Assembly (NCBI GenBank): GCA_050952065.1 | Contig: JBMNKF010000001.1 | Span: forward strand, 369,686 to 433,685 | Direction of reading: 5' to 3' | Length of the DNA stretch: 64,000 nt | Source of the DNA: JAXGZG01 sp050952065 | GTDB lineage: Bacteria; Bacillota; Sulfobacillia; Fermentithermobacillales; Fermentithermobacillaceae | In this document: positions 42,741 to 51,724 of the stretch, in pieces | Layout of the letters: each line of letters opens with the position of its first letter | Position numbering within the stretch: position 1 is the first letter of the stretch | Notes under the pieces: generated by a model | The model's input: the letters and a program-made list of their open reading frames with translations, nothing else | What the model was told of the DNA's origin: nothing | The model's database searches: none | Program-made: the position numbers and the translations under genes

Positions 42741-44193
42741 ACTGACCCGGGCACTGCTCCTACTTCTCCACAGATCAACTGTAGCGCCGCCTCCAAACGG
42801 CTCGCCACCTGCAACGCCGGCTTCCCTTCTTGCTACCCACTACGATCTAAAAGGCGGCACTGTCGAAGGTTCGAATCCGGTGAGTTACAATATACTGACC
42901 GACGAGTTTACCCTAACCAACCCAACTAGAACAGGCTATTTCTTCGCGGGATGGACCGGCACAGATATCGACCCGTTAGTGCCTGCCATGAAAGTGACAA
43001 TTCCCACGGGCTCGTTCGGAGACAGGCAGTACACGGCGACTTGGACGGAGGATCCTGATTACCGCACGCTTACCTTCGACGCCAACGGCGGACAGGGCTC
43101 TGTCTCGTTGAGGCTTAAGCCCGATGACGAGATTACCCCGCCGGTGGTAAGCCGCACGTGGTGGGTTTTCGTTGGCTGGCTTGTCTACGACGACAACGGG
43201 GACTTGATCGAATACGAAGTGGGCGTCATGCCTGATTACGACCTAACCCTCTACGCCAGCTGGCAACCCGTGAATAACGTCATCACGTTTGACATGAACG
43301 GTGTTGGGGTACTCCCGAGTGAGATACCGGCGGACGTGAACTGCTGGAAAGACTACCCCGCTGTCTTACCGAGTCGAATTTTCAGCATAGACGGCGAATA
43401 TGCGCTGGTTGGTTGGAACACGATCTCAAACGGTACGGGCATACCCTATGAAAGAGGAGACCTGGTCTACCCCTTGACCACTACTGATGGCGCGAGGGTT
43501 ACCTTGTACGCCCAATGGAAGAAGTCGGGCGAGTTCGGGGTATTTGACGCCATGTACATGTTCACCGGGCAGGTGTTCGGACTTCGCGAGGACGGGACGG
43601 TCACCGACACGGTCTACGACGCCTCGGTAAGTGGGGAGAAACCCGTGCTGGACTACCCGTACATGCCGCCTCCCGCCATGCATTTCAAGGTCAAGAAAAC
43701 CGGCGACAGCGATAATCCGGTAGCTCTCTACCTCTACGCGAGCGAAGACCTTTCTTGGGCTGGGTCTGCGGGCGACTTCTCCGGCTACCCGCTTGTACAG
43801 TTTGCAGAGGACCCCTATCCGTATGTAGCGCCAGAAGGCTCGCTTATCGGCTCCGGCAACAACGACGGCCTCACAACGCAGTGTAAGCAGCGGCTGCAAG
43901 AGAGGTACGGAAGTGATTGGGCAAAAGGTCTGGTGACGGTCGGTAATATCACCATGCTCTGGAAGGATAGCAGGTACGACGAGGATGATCTGGATTATAA
44001 CGTGGGGTTAGTGTTTGAAAGCGTCAACGGTGTGAAGTACTTCTTCAGCGGAAGGACATCCTGCAGCTACGGCATGGAGTATCAGTACGAAGCCCTGGAA
44101 TTTGGGTATACAGTGATCGACTCCGACCCAACTCCGGCAGAGATCGACGCTATCAACTACTATTGGCCCGGTCCTTCTCCATACTGGGGTTAA
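42646..44193 (+). CDS. InlB B-repeat (Listeria-Bacteroides repeat) protein, 5'-truncated
   Basis: From about 42838 the protein has at least three Flg_new/InlB B-repeats: YDLKGGTVEG with NPTRTGYFFAGWTGTDI, LTFDANGGQGSV with FVGWLVYD, and ITFDMNGVGVLP with YALVGWNTISNGTG. A C-terminal part of about 200 residues follows (FSGRTSCSYGMEYQYEALEF). Such repeats are normally in secreted, wall-attached proteins. Here there is no signal peptide, and the first 60 codons overlap merR antisense, so the original 5' end is probably lost. The start codon is unsure. Confidence 0.65.
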   Translation: MRSQFRRASGAIFKRVATWPMRRGKQSTGGRTLTRALLLLLHRSTVAPPPNGSPPATPASLLATHYDLKGGTVEGSNPVSYNILTDEFTLTNPTRTGYFFAGWTGTDIDPLVPAMKVTIPTGSFGDRQYTATWTEDPDYRTLTFDANGGQGSVSLRLKPDDEITPPVVSRTWWVFVGWLVYDDNGDLIEYEVGVMPDYDLTLYASWQPVNNVITFDMNGVGVLPSEIPADVNCWKDYPAVLPSRIFSIDGEYALVGWNTISNGTGIPYERGDLVYPLTTTDGARVTLYAQWKKSGEFGVFDAMYMFTGQVFGLREDGTVTDTVYDASVSGEKPVLDYPYMPPPAMHFKVKKTGDSDNPVALYLYASEDLSWAGSAGDFSGYPLVQFAEDPYPYVAPEGSLIGSGNNDGLTTQCKQRLQERYGSDWAKGLVTVGNITMLWKDSRYDEDDLDYNVGLVFESVNGVKYFFSGRTSCSYGMEYQYEALEFGYTVIDSDPTPAEIDAINYYWPGPSPYWG

Positions 44194-44212
44194 CGCAAGT
44201 CAACATGCGCAG

Positions 44213-44254
44213 CGTGCTTGCATCACGGCGCAAACGAGCCGAGATGCAAGCACG
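44213..44254. terminator. Hairpin between convergent genes
   Basis: Twelve-bp perfect stem CGTGCTTGCATC (44213-44224) and GATGCAAGCACG (44243-44254), followed on the + strand by TTTGTCAGTTTT. It can end the InlB-repeat transcript and perhaps also the MFS transcript from the other side. Confidence 0.7.
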
Positions 44255-44328
44255 TTTGTCAGTTTTCCCGATAGACGATTACCAGGATCTACGTTGTGCA
44301 GCATAAAGGCAGACATCTGAATGACGAG

Positions 44329-45606
44329 TCATCGTTGAGCAGTGACCGTTGTAGCCAGCTCCTCGCGCTTGCTCCGGACGTAGTAGTAGACCGATGCTCC
44401 CGTGGCGATCAAGAACGCAAGGAATCCTAGCATGAAGGGCCACTTGGGGTTCAGCGTGTAGAGCACGCCGGAAGATAACGAACCGGCGATCCCACCGAGC
44501 GATTTCATTCCGTTGAAATAGCCCATGGTTAGGTTGCTGTCCTTGCCCTCGGCCGTCCGCGCCAGAAGGTTCTGAGTGAGCGGAGCGCTCACTGCAAAGA
44601 GGGCGAAGTAGAGGATGTTGGCCAACACAAACGGGACTGCGGAGTCAAGCAGCAATACTACGGCAAGCATGGAGCACGCACAGAGTAGGTTTACCAGGAT
44701 CCAGGAACGACGGATGTCGGTGTTGACCACTAACCAAAGGCCAAGTGAGCCGTTAGCTGCCAACGAAACCAACCCAATGATGCCTTTGATGGTGCCGTTG
44801 TAACCGGACGACAGGTCCAATTGTGCCCGTAAGTAGTAGTTGAAGCTACCGTCGAACGCGGTGTTTCCCAGGTTGGTCAGTGCAGCGATCAGGAAAACCG
44901 CGATCAGGAGCGGGGTCATTATGTGCTTCCCGGCAATGAAAGCCGCAACCGGGTTTGCCTCTCTTAATAGGTGCCCGATGGCGATACCCCGTTGGGTCGT
45001 GTCGCGATCATCTCTGCAGATAACAAATAACAGCACTCCAGACGCACTCAGCACAGCAACTTGCGCAATCATGGTGAAGGCTATCCCGAACTCGCCCAAT
45101 ATACCGCCCACGAAGTAACCGAAGGAACTGGCCACCATTTGAATGGTAGCTATGATCGTCAGGTACCTGCCGCGCAGGTCAGCCGGCGTTGTGTTGACCA
45201 CGTACGTCAGGCAGGCTGTGAAGACGCCCGAAGTGAAGATTCCTGCGAACATCCGCGCTCCGACCATAGCCCGCTCGGTGTCGGCTAGCCAGAACAAGGC
45301 TTGTCCTATGGCGTATCCAAGACTGCAGATGAGTATGACCGTGCGGCTGGACACGAAGGTGATGAGTTTGCCCCAGAAGGGGGAGACGAGGAAGTTCACC
45401 GTCATCATGGACCCCAGGGCGACACCGAACATGTAGTCTCCAAAGCCACGGTCCTTGATCATGGTGGGCGTCACGGCGTGGGCAAAACTTGCGGCCAGAT
45501 TGAGTAGTACGCATGCCATGAAGAATAGATTGGCCTGCCGTCGACTATGCAACTTGAATGGCCCCCAGTGTCCCCGCGCTTCTGCAACAACGTGATAGGC
45601 CATCAT
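44329..45606 (-). CDS. MFS transporter
   Basis: A 425-residue major-facilitator protein with 12 predicted membrane helices. LNLAASFAHAVTPTMIKDRG in helix 1, GVALGSMMTVNFLVSPFWGK near helix 2-3 and ARMFAGIFTSGVFTACLTYV are visible. Drug or sugar efflux is typical, but the substrate cannot be told. A decayed copy of its middle and C-terminal part lies at 41050-41465. Confidence 0.88.
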   Translation of the reverse strand: MMAYHVVAEARGHWGPFKLHSRRQANLFFMACVLLNLAASFAHAVTPTMIKDRGFGDYMFGVALGSMMTVNFLVSPFWGKLITFVSSRTVILICSLGYAIGQALFWLADTERAMVGARMFAGIFTSGVFTACLTYVVNTTPADLRGRYLTIIATIQMVASSFGYFVGGILGEFGIAFTMIAQVAVLSASGVLLFVICRDDRDTTQRGIAIGHLLREANPVAAFIAGKHIMTPLLIAVFLIAALTNLGNTAFDGSFNYYLRAQLDLSSGYNGTIKGIIGLVSLAANGSLGLWLVVNTDIRRSWILVNLLCACSMLAVVLLLDSAVPFVLANILYFALFAVSAPLTQNLLARTAEGKDSNLTMGYFNGMKSLGGIAGSLSSGVLYTLNPKWPFMLGFLAFLIATGASVYYYVRSKREELATTVTAQR

Positions 45607-45758
45607 ATCATTGGAGGCGACGAGTGTCCATTCATTTGGTGTAAGGAGAAGACATGCACGTTACCGAAATCCTGCCGACCTACATATCAACCCTCTCAAG
45701 CCCAACTGCACATGTGTGACTTGTCGAGAATTGTCGAAGATCCCACCTGGGAACCCGG

Positions 45759-45935
45759 TCATCGCCCTCCGGCATCCACAAGCGACGACACCGCGTCCTT
45801 GGCCCACTTGGATACAGTATCTATGCCGCCCTCATAGTCGGCGTCCTGAAGCAGGCCGATTGTGGCCCTCTCTTTCGTTGCGGCCGCGGCTAGCGCGGCG
45901 TCCAGCGTGTCGTACGGGTTTTGACTATCTGACAC
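45759..45935 (-). pseudogene. Possible fragment of a surface-layer-type protein
   Basis: The reverse strand has a short frame reading NPYDTLDAALAAAATKERAT, then DTVSKWAKDAVSSLVDAG, similar to part of an SLH cell-surface domain. It ends in TGA at 45759 and has no start. No other coding sign is seen in 45607-46047. A fragment of a larger surface protein is possible, but the support is weak. Confidence 0.25.
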
Positions 45936-46047
45936 ACCGGACCTTCGGCCACAGCGTGCGCAGCCGTCTGACGACTACCCCTACTTTGGTCCCAGAAGTC
46001 AGTTACACGGTCGAACATGGGAGGGATCTCCTAGATCCGAGCGAAAC

Positions 46048-46449
46048 ATGGCCAGGGCCGAAACGGTTACCATCTTGGATAGAGTGTTTGCCGAGGTCTA
46101 TAGCGCACCGGGGGTGTACGGGACAGAGGTCCCAATGGAGATTGAGGGTAGCGTAGTTGTGACATCGACCGATGTCACGCTGCAGAACCTCACAATCGAA
46201 GGAGACCTCCTTATTGCTCAAGCCGTAGGCGACGGAGAAGTCACGCTAAAGAACGTCGCGGTCAGAGGCAAGACTCAGATCAGCGGCGGAGGAGCACACA
46301 GTGTCGTCGTTATCGATTCGTCCCTTCGCACAGTTGACGTGGATAAAGAAGGCGTAACGCTGCGAGCGCAGGGAACGACTGTGATCGATTTGGTCAACGT
46401 GAACGCCGGCGCCCGCGTGGAAGAAGACGGTGTCCAGTTAAAGACGTAA
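46048..46449 (+). CDS. Beta-helix fragment of an SLH-type surface protein
   Basis: A 133-residue frame reading VYSAPGVYGTEVPMEIEGSV, VTLQNLTIEGDLLIAQAVGD, VTLKNVAVRGKTQISGGGAH and VEEDGVQLKT. This parallel-beta segment is common in long S-layer-homology proteins of Bacillota, where it follows a signal peptide and SLH domains. Here it stands alone without a signal sequence, so it is probably a leftover of a larger gene. The ATG lacks a clear ribosome site. Confidence 0.5.
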   Translation: MARAETVTILDRVFAEVYSAPGVYGTEVPMEIEGSVVVTSTDVTLQNLTIEGDLLIAQAVGDGEVTLKNVAVRGKTQISGGGAHSVVVIDSSLRTVDVDKEGVTLRAQGTTVIDLVNVNAGARVEEDGVQLKT

Positions 46450-46983
46450 ATGTTAAAGAAGGTGCAAGCCGGCCACCTATACAAAACGCGACAAGCGAAA
46501 CTTGCGGATCCAGCAAGTATGACTGTGGAATTGCCCACATTGATTGATATAGTCATTGTCAAGTTGGTGAGGCAGGAGGTCGATTCTTTGCGAAGCGGTG
46601 AGAGAATGTGTGGGGAAATGCTTGAGAACGCATCTGGCGAGATGCCTGCAGAAATGCTAGCCGTGTGCGGTCTCGATTGCAGCCAGTGCGATATTCGGAG
46701 GGCGAAGTCTGATCCCGTGATCATGAAAAACATTCTGGATTGGCTAAACAGAGACGACCCTAACAGAGTGAAACCCGAGCAGATCCAATGTGATGGCTGC
46801 TTGGGAGACCGGTCCAGCCACTGGTCGGCCGACTGTGGGATCCAGAAGTGCGCGGTGGATGATCGAGGGTATGAGTCCTGCTCTCAATGTGATGCCTTCC
46901 CATGTGAGAGGCTGGAAAAATGGGCCTCGGGCAGCAAGAAGTACGGAGATGCCTTGGCTAGACTGCGTTCAATGAAGGGCTAG
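46450..46983 (+). CDS. DUF3795 cysteine-rich protein
   Basis: A frame of 177 residues whose second half is DUF3795: AVCGLDCSQCDIRRAKSDP, IQCDGCLGDRSSHWSADC, and CAVDDRGYESCSQCDAFPCE. Ten conserved cysteines suggest metal binding. The family normally begins just before the CGLDC motif, so the true start may be ATG 46642 or 46666 rather than 46450. Function unknown. Confidence 0.7.
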   Translation: MLKKVQAGHLYKTRQAKLADPASMTVELPTLIDIVIVKLVRQEVDSLRSGERMCGEMLENASGEMPAEMLAVCGLDCSQCDIRRAKSDPVIMKNILDWLNRDDPNRVKPEQIQCDGCLGDRSSHWSADCGIQKCAVDDRGYESCSQCDAFPCERLEKWASGSKKYGDALARLRSMKG

Positions 46984-47110
46984 TGAAGGGTCAGAAAAAC
47001 TTTAGCATGAAGGATTACTGTGGAAACGCTCAGAAAGCCCCGGGAAGTGGGAAGTGGTGACAAGGTGAGAGGACTTCAGAAGAAGGAAAAGGTAGAAGGG
47101 AGCGACACAG

Positions 47111-47995
47111 ATGTTTGCCATAGAAGCCAGGGGCCTCACTAAGTACTACGGGAAATCCAGGGGGATCGTAGGAGTCAACTTGGAGGTAGATGAAGGAGAA
47201 GTGTTTGGCTTCATAGGCCCAAACGGTGCGGGCAAGACCACTACCATTAGGCTCCTCCTAAACCTCATTTTTCCCACAAGCGGTGAAGCCCGGGTGTTTG
47301 GCTTGGACTGTGTCAACGACAGCAAGGAGATTAGGAAAAACACAGGATATCTGCCCGCCGAAGTCAATTACTACGGCGAGATGACTGTAAGAAGTCTCTT
47401 GGAGTATTCAGGGAGTTTTTACGAAAAGGACTGCCGGGAAAGGGCTCGACGATTAGCCGAAGAACTTGAGCTGGACCTCGACGTCAAAATCGAGAATCTG
47501 TCCATGGGCAACAAGAAGAAGGTTGGGATAGTCCAGGCGCTTATGCATGAGCCCAAGCTTTTGATTCTGGATGAACCCACAAGTGGATTGGACCCCCTTA
47601 TGCAGAACAGATTCTACTCGCTGTTGTTGGATGAGAACAAGAGAGGCACCACGATCTTCTTTTCCTCTCATGTGCTGACTGAAGTGCAGAAGTTGTGCCA
47701 TAGGGTCGCGATTATCAAAGACGGGTCGATCTTGAAACTAGAAGACATGGATTCACTAAGGAGAAGGCATTTGCGGCGAATCCGGCTCGCTTTTGCCAGC
47801 GATGAGGCCAGTCTACCGGACATCCCTGGCATGTTGGATGTTGGCAAAGAAAATGGAACCATCAGGTTCATGTTCGAAGGAGACCTCCAGGCTCTTTTGA
47901 GTGCACTGACTAGGCTCCCTCTTGTCGACGTCATAATTGAAGAACCGACTCTGGAGGAAGTGTTCATGCACTACTACGAGGAGGGAGACAAATGA
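47111..47995 (+). CDS. ABC-2 type transporter ATP-binding protein
   Basis: A 294-residue ATPase with Walker A GPNGAGKTT (residues 36-44), signature NLSMGNKKKVGIVQAL, Walker B LLILDEPTSGLDP and switch His in FFSSHVLTE. The signature has SMGNK in place of SGGQ, seen in drug/bacteriocin-type exporters. ATG follows GAAGGGAGCGACACAG. It overlaps the permease by 4 bp and forms an exporter with it. Confidence 0.92.
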   Translation: MFAIEARGLTKYYGKSRGIVGVNLEVDEGEVFGFIGPNGAGKTTTIRLLLNLIFPTSGEARVFGLDCVNDSKEIRKNTGYLPAEVNYYGEMTVRSLLEYSGSFYEKDCRERARRLAEELELDLDVKIENLSMGNKKKVGIVQALMHEPKLLILDEPTSGLDPLMQNRFYSLLLDENKRGTTIFFSSHVLTEVQKLCHRVAIIKDGSILKLEDMDSLRRRHLRRIRLAFASDEASLPDIPGMLDVGKENGTIRFMFEGDLQALLSALTRLPLVDVIIEEPTLEEVFMHYYEEGDK

Positions 47996-48786
47996 GTATC
48001 TTTCGCAAGGATCTACTTGACAATCTGAGGACTTCCCTTATATGGACCGTATCCTTAGTGGCTTTTTGTGTATGGATGATGAGTCTGTTCTCATCGTTTG
48101 CGGATGCCGGCGAAATCTTAGGTTTCGTAGAGCAGTTCCCTGAGTCTTTCAGGAAAGCTTTTGGCGTAGACCGACTCAACATGGCAACTGTGGATGGCTT
48201 TTTTGGTACCGAAATCCACCTCATGATACTGCTCTTCGGTAGTATTTTCGCTGCGCTCCTCGGATCGGGCATTCTGTCTAAAGAAGAAAACGGCCGCACG
48301 ATAGAGTTTCTCTTGTCCAAACCGGTAAGCCGTCGGAGAGTGCTGACAAGCAAGGTGTTGGTGTACACGACTTTATTGTTGGCGTTCAATGCCTTCATCT
48401 GGACGGCCAGCTACGCAGCCATGAATAGCCACGATACTTCGTTTGACGAGCGGGCTTTCTGGATTCTCGGTGGCATGACGGTGGGAGCTCATCTCACTTT
48501 TGCCAACCTGGGTTTTCTGGGGTCTGTGTTTGTCACGAGGTCTCGCTCTGTCTACGCTGGCTCTTTAGGGTTTGTGTTGTTCATGTATGCCCTTCAACTA
48601 GTAGCCGACACAAGCGAGAACCTCAAGTTTCTAGGGCACCTGTCTCCTATTAAATGGGCCAGCGGACCCGATATCTTGAGTAAAGGTGCCGTCGTTCCCG
48701 GGTACCTAACTGCTCTTCTGGCCGTCAACCTCGCTGCTTTGGCCATGGCCTGCGTGCTCTACCAAAGGAAAGACATTTTGACATGA
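47992..48786 (+). CDS. ABC-2 type transporter permease
   Basis: A 264-residue membrane protein with six helices. IFRKDLLDNLRTSLIWTVSL starts it, ILSKEENGRTIEFLLSKPVS is the conserved amphipathic segment of ABC-2 permeases, and SVFVTRSRSVYAGSLGFVLF lies in the later helices. ATGA overlap with the ATPase gene. The exported substrate is unknown. Confidence 0.9.
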   Translation: MSIFRKDLLDNLRTSLIWTVSLVAFCVWMMSLFSSFADAGEILGFVEQFPESFRKAFGVDRLNMATVDGFFGTEIHLMILLFGSIFAALLGSGILSKEENGRTIEFLLSKPVSRRRVLTSKVLVYTTLLLAFNAFIWTASYAAMNSHDTSFDERAFWILGGMTVGAHLTFANLGFLGSVFVTRSRSVYAGSLGFVLFMYALQLVADTSENLKFLGHLSPIKWASGPDILSKGAVVPGYLTALLAVNLAALAMACVLYQRKDILT

Positions 48787-49062
48787 CATAGGGCTCGCAT
48801 GTAGCCACTTTCCACCGCCTTGTCGGCGTACCATGGGACTTTAGCCCTATGACTCCTTGTGACAGTCTCGACGAAGCTTTAGACAAGCGGACAGCGGACT
48901 ATGAGACAACCCCAGGCGCGGCGCGACTCGAGAAATGGGGGAGTCATCTGGACCGCGTCCCCAACAGGAGGAGGTGAGAACCCAAAGTGGGGTCGAGAGC
49001 GGAGCGGCCTTCTCTAGGAAGGCGAGGGTCTCGAAACAGAATTCCACTGAGGAGGAAGTGTA
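48787..49062 (+). other. Structured 276-bp leader before the metallopeptidase
   Basis: The region opens with CATAGGGCT (48787-48795), which can pair with AGCCCTATG (48843-48851), and later has GCCTTCTCTAGGAAGGC as a small hairpin. It is GC-rich and has no open frame with similarity. GAGGAGGAAGTGTA at the end is the ribosome site of the next gene. A regulatory RNA is possible but not recognised. Confidence 0.35.
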
Positions 49063-49944
49063 ATGAGAAGCATTCGTGTTTTGTTGGCGTTTGCGCTCAG
49101 CCTCGTACTCGTGCTCAGTGTATCGACACCACTGTTCGCAGCAGTAGATGACCAAATAGACAGCATACGCCTTATTGAAGAGGACTACATCGAGATCAGG
49201 TGGGCCCAGAGGATGGTAGAGGCAGACGCCAAGAACCCTGCCAACTTCAGAGTCACGATGGATGGCGTCCAGTTAGAACTCGATGAGAACAATTGTTACT
49301 ATTACGACTACCGAAACAGGATCTTCATGTCCAGTCTGAAGTTGAAGCAGCCACTCTCGCAAGCCGAACGAGAAACGTTCAATGCCAGACTTGAGATCGT
49401 GGGCGACGTTCACTTTTACAGCGGGGGTGTTGCGCAGAAGTCTTCTTACAGCGTGACTTTTATCCCATTCTATACCCAGGAGATAGATGTATATGGGATC
49501 AAGGTCCACGCAAGCGACAATGTCAGGCCGGAGAACCTCGAGAAGATCGCCAAGATCGTAGAGTTCATGTTGAAGAAAGACCAAGAAGAGGGCATGGGCA
49601 TAGCCGCAAAGATGGTAGAGCTTGGTGCCGATGTCGGTGTTCACGGCAACAACGAGAACGCTTACTTCATTCCCGGCCATCGATCCTTAACTGTAAACGG
49701 CACAAATCCCGCGGCAGGTTTGGGCGGCACCGTGAAACTACCCACTTCGTCTTTCACACAGAGCCCCAACCGCGTGGTCGTACACGAATTCGCTCATGCT
49801 ATGAAGGCGCTTGGTGTTGCCCAGCTGGATGATAAGTCAATCATCCGGGCATATGAGGAAGCATACATCAATGCAAAAGAACAGAAAATGTACCCTTCAG
49901 GGTTTTCCTATGCAATGAGCAGATCCAGAAGAGTTCTTCGCTGA
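49063..49944 (+). CDS. Secreted zinc metallopeptidase, N-terminal part (split by frameshift)
   Basis: A 293-residue frame with a signal peptide (residues 1-27, ending TPLFAA), a beta domain at 30-145 (DYIEIRWAQRMVEADAKNPA), and a peptidase domain with HEFAHAMK (zinc ligands His241 and His245, Glu242). The fold resembles anthrax-toxin-lethal-factor-like (ATLF) peptidases. The last zinc-ligand motif, EEFFAEL, is in the next frame at 49922-49947, so the reading frame breaks between about 49919 and 49941. The final residues of this frame (RSRRVLR) are therefore artefactual. Confidence 0.8.
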   Translation: MRSIRVLLAFALSLVLVLSVSTPLFAAVDDQIDSIRLIEEDYIEIRWAQRMVEADAKNPANFRVTMDGVQLELDENNCYYYDYRNRIFMSSLKLKQPLSQAERETFNARLEIVGDVHFYSGGVAQKSSYSVTFIPFYTQEIDVYGIKVHASDNVRPENLEKIAKIVEFMLKKDQEEGMGIAAKMVELGADVGVHGNNENAYFIPGHRSLTVNGTNPAAGLGGTVKLPTSSFTQSPNRVVVHEFAHAMKALGVAQLDDKSIIRAYEEAYINAKEQKMYPSGFSYAMSRSRRVLR

Positions 49945-49954
49945 GCTCTCCACG

Positions 49955-51610
49955 GTGTGGTTTGACGTTTACTCGAGCAGGAGCGATAGTAGACCAACGG
50001 GCCGAGACGCTCTGGAGGTATATGATCCGCTCACCTACAACGTTATGTCCACGATCTATCCTGACGAATACTTCCCTGAAGACGTGTTGAGGAGAACCTC
50101 CACGAGCGCATATCGAGGAGTCCCGGAACGAATCTTCGTTCCTGAGAAAGGGATAGACGACACCGGCGAAGAGGACTTCGATTTCGATACCCACTACTTC
50201 AAGTTTTACAGCTACCTGAACACCAACGTCATCAACTATGGCGAGCCGACGATGACTACCTGGTGGGATTATTCCAACTCAAGCTATGCGTACAACTTTG
50301 ATGCGTTGAGTTGGCGGGTAACGCCGGTGGAGACAGATGGAAAGACGTACTACCGCTTCACGGATAAGCGATTCGGTAATGCCATAGCACCATATGGCGA
50401 CAACGTGGTGGGGGCACCGATTGGCCCAGTGCCAGTGGACGAAAATGATGACAGCCAGCTTTGGGAACTGGTTCGCGTCAAGGGCAGACTGGCCCAGGTC
50501 GTCAATAAGGTGTCCGGTTTGGCGATAACCACTCAGTTTGGGATCTTACCTGCCGACGGCACTCCCCTCGTGCTCGCGCCCTATGAACTCGACCCAGTAT
50601 ATGGGCAACAGTGGCGCGTTATCAGGCTGAAGGATAGGCCGAGCCAGGCAAACAATGACAATCTCTTCGATGACAAGTATGCCATAATGCCCGTAGACTG
50701 GGATGTCAAGGTGAAGACCCTTGGCATCGACGACGATGGCTATATCGAAATCGTATGGAACGATGACGTGGATGACATAGAAGCTGCCAACGCAGCAAAC
50801 TACGAGGTTACCATTGATGGCGTGCCGGTCGAACTTGACCCGAGCCAGTGCACAAGCGATGGACACATCACACGGCTCAAACTACTTGAGGAACCATCCA
50901 AAGCACTTCTGAAAGGCATAGGGGCCAAACTCAAGTTTACGGGCAACATGGTAGGGAAGACCACTAATCTGCCCGTCAACAACAGGATCAGCTACAATTT
51001 CCGCCTCAAGAGCGATAAAGCTGATTCCCTCTATGTTTCGGACACGGTAGACATCCTGGCCTGGGATGTAATCAGGGGCGATAACTCAGACGAAAGCAAA
51101 GTGACTCACGATTTGTTGCTCCCGACACGCGGAGTCGGTTGGGCCAAGATCAGCTGGGCTTCCAGCGATCCGTCGGTTGTGGCGGCGGATGGTTCGGTGA
51201 CCAGGCCGGTAACCGACGATGCACACATCACTTTGACGGCCACCGTTAGCCGCGATCTGTTTGAGGGTGCCACACGCACTGTCGAATTCACTGTTACGGT
51301 GAAAGCAGTCCCCGAGATTCAAACTATCGGGACTTTCGTGGACGAGAAGATTGCCGAGGGCGGACTGGTCGGCGCCCACCACAATCCAAACGCAGGTCAA
51401 AACCAGCTGAACGCTTTCCGCAACATGCTTGCGGTATGCGAGAGACTCATGGATCAGAGGGACATATTAGGAACCATAAACCAGCTGGAGGAGATCTACT
51501 GCAAGGTCGACGGCGATCCCTTACCGCCAGACTTCGTCACAGGTGAATCCGCGCCTGAGTTGGCTTGGATGCTTCAGGATCTTATCACGTATCTGAATTC
51601 GCTGCAGTAG
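49955..51610 (+). CDS. Secreted zinc metallopeptidase, C-terminal part (split by frameshift)
   Basis: A 551-residue frame that continues the preceding gene. After the third-ligand motif (in this frame from 49922, DPEEFFAELSTVWFDV) come a ricin-type beta-trefoil (SQLWELVRVKGRLAQVVNKV, GQQWRVIRL), a second copy of the beta domain seen in the N-terminal part (GYIEIVWNDDVDDIEAANAA), a bacterial Ig-like domain (ISWASSDPSVVAADGSVTRP) and a C-terminal helical domain. No start codon with a ribosome site exists before GTG 49955, so alone it is unlikely to be made. Confidence 0.75.
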   Translation: MWFDVYSSRSDSRPTGRDALEVYDPLTYNVMSTIYPDEYFPEDVLRRTSTSAYRGVPERIFVPEKGIDDTGEEDFDFDTHYFKFYSYLNTNVINYGEPTMTTWWDYSNSSYAYNFDALSWRVTPVETDGKTYYRFTDKRFGNAIAPYGDNVVGAPIGPVPVDENDDSQLWELVRVKGRLAQVVNKVSGLAITTQFGILPADGTPLVLAPYELDPVYGQQWRVIRLKDRPSQANNDNLFDDKYAIMPVDWDVKVKTLGIDDDGYIEIVWNDDVDDIEAANAANYEVTIDGVPVELDPSQCTSDGHITRLKLLEEPSKALLKGIGAKLKFTGNMVGKTTNLPVNNRISYNFRLKSDKADSLYVSDTVDILAWDVIRGDNSDESKVTHDLLLPTRGVGWAKISWASSDPSVVAADGSVTRPVTDDAHITLTATVSRDLFEGATRTVEFTVTVKAVPEIQTIGTFVDEKIAEGGLVGAHHNPNAGQNQLNAFRNMLAVCERLMDQRDILGTINQLEEIYCKVDGDPLPPDFVTGESAPELAWMLQDLITYLNSLQ

Positions 51611-51662
51611 CGGATATTGCAGCTAGGTGTTAGCACAACACTAGGTCTGTAGCAACAAGATC

Positions 51663-51706
51663 GAGACCCCTCTCGTAGTAACCGTTTGGCCGGCGGGAGG
51701 GGTCTC
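51663..51706. terminator. Hairpin between convergent genes
   Basis: Ten-bp perfect stem GAGACCCCTC (51663-51672) and GAGGGGTCTC (51697-51706). T-richness is modest on both sides. It lies between the metallopeptidase and the reverse-strand MFS gene, so it may serve both. Confidence 0.6.
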
Positions 51707-51724
51707 ATACGTCGTCTGCAAGAT

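Noticed and set aside
42450..42929. 159-codon open frame over merR
   Set aside because: Antisense shadow of merR running into the InlB-repeat gene; no family similarity.
45611..46156. 181-codon open frame on the + strand
   Set aside because: Arg/Pro-rich composition with no similarity or ribosome site; it overlaps the better-supported beta-helix fragment in another frame.
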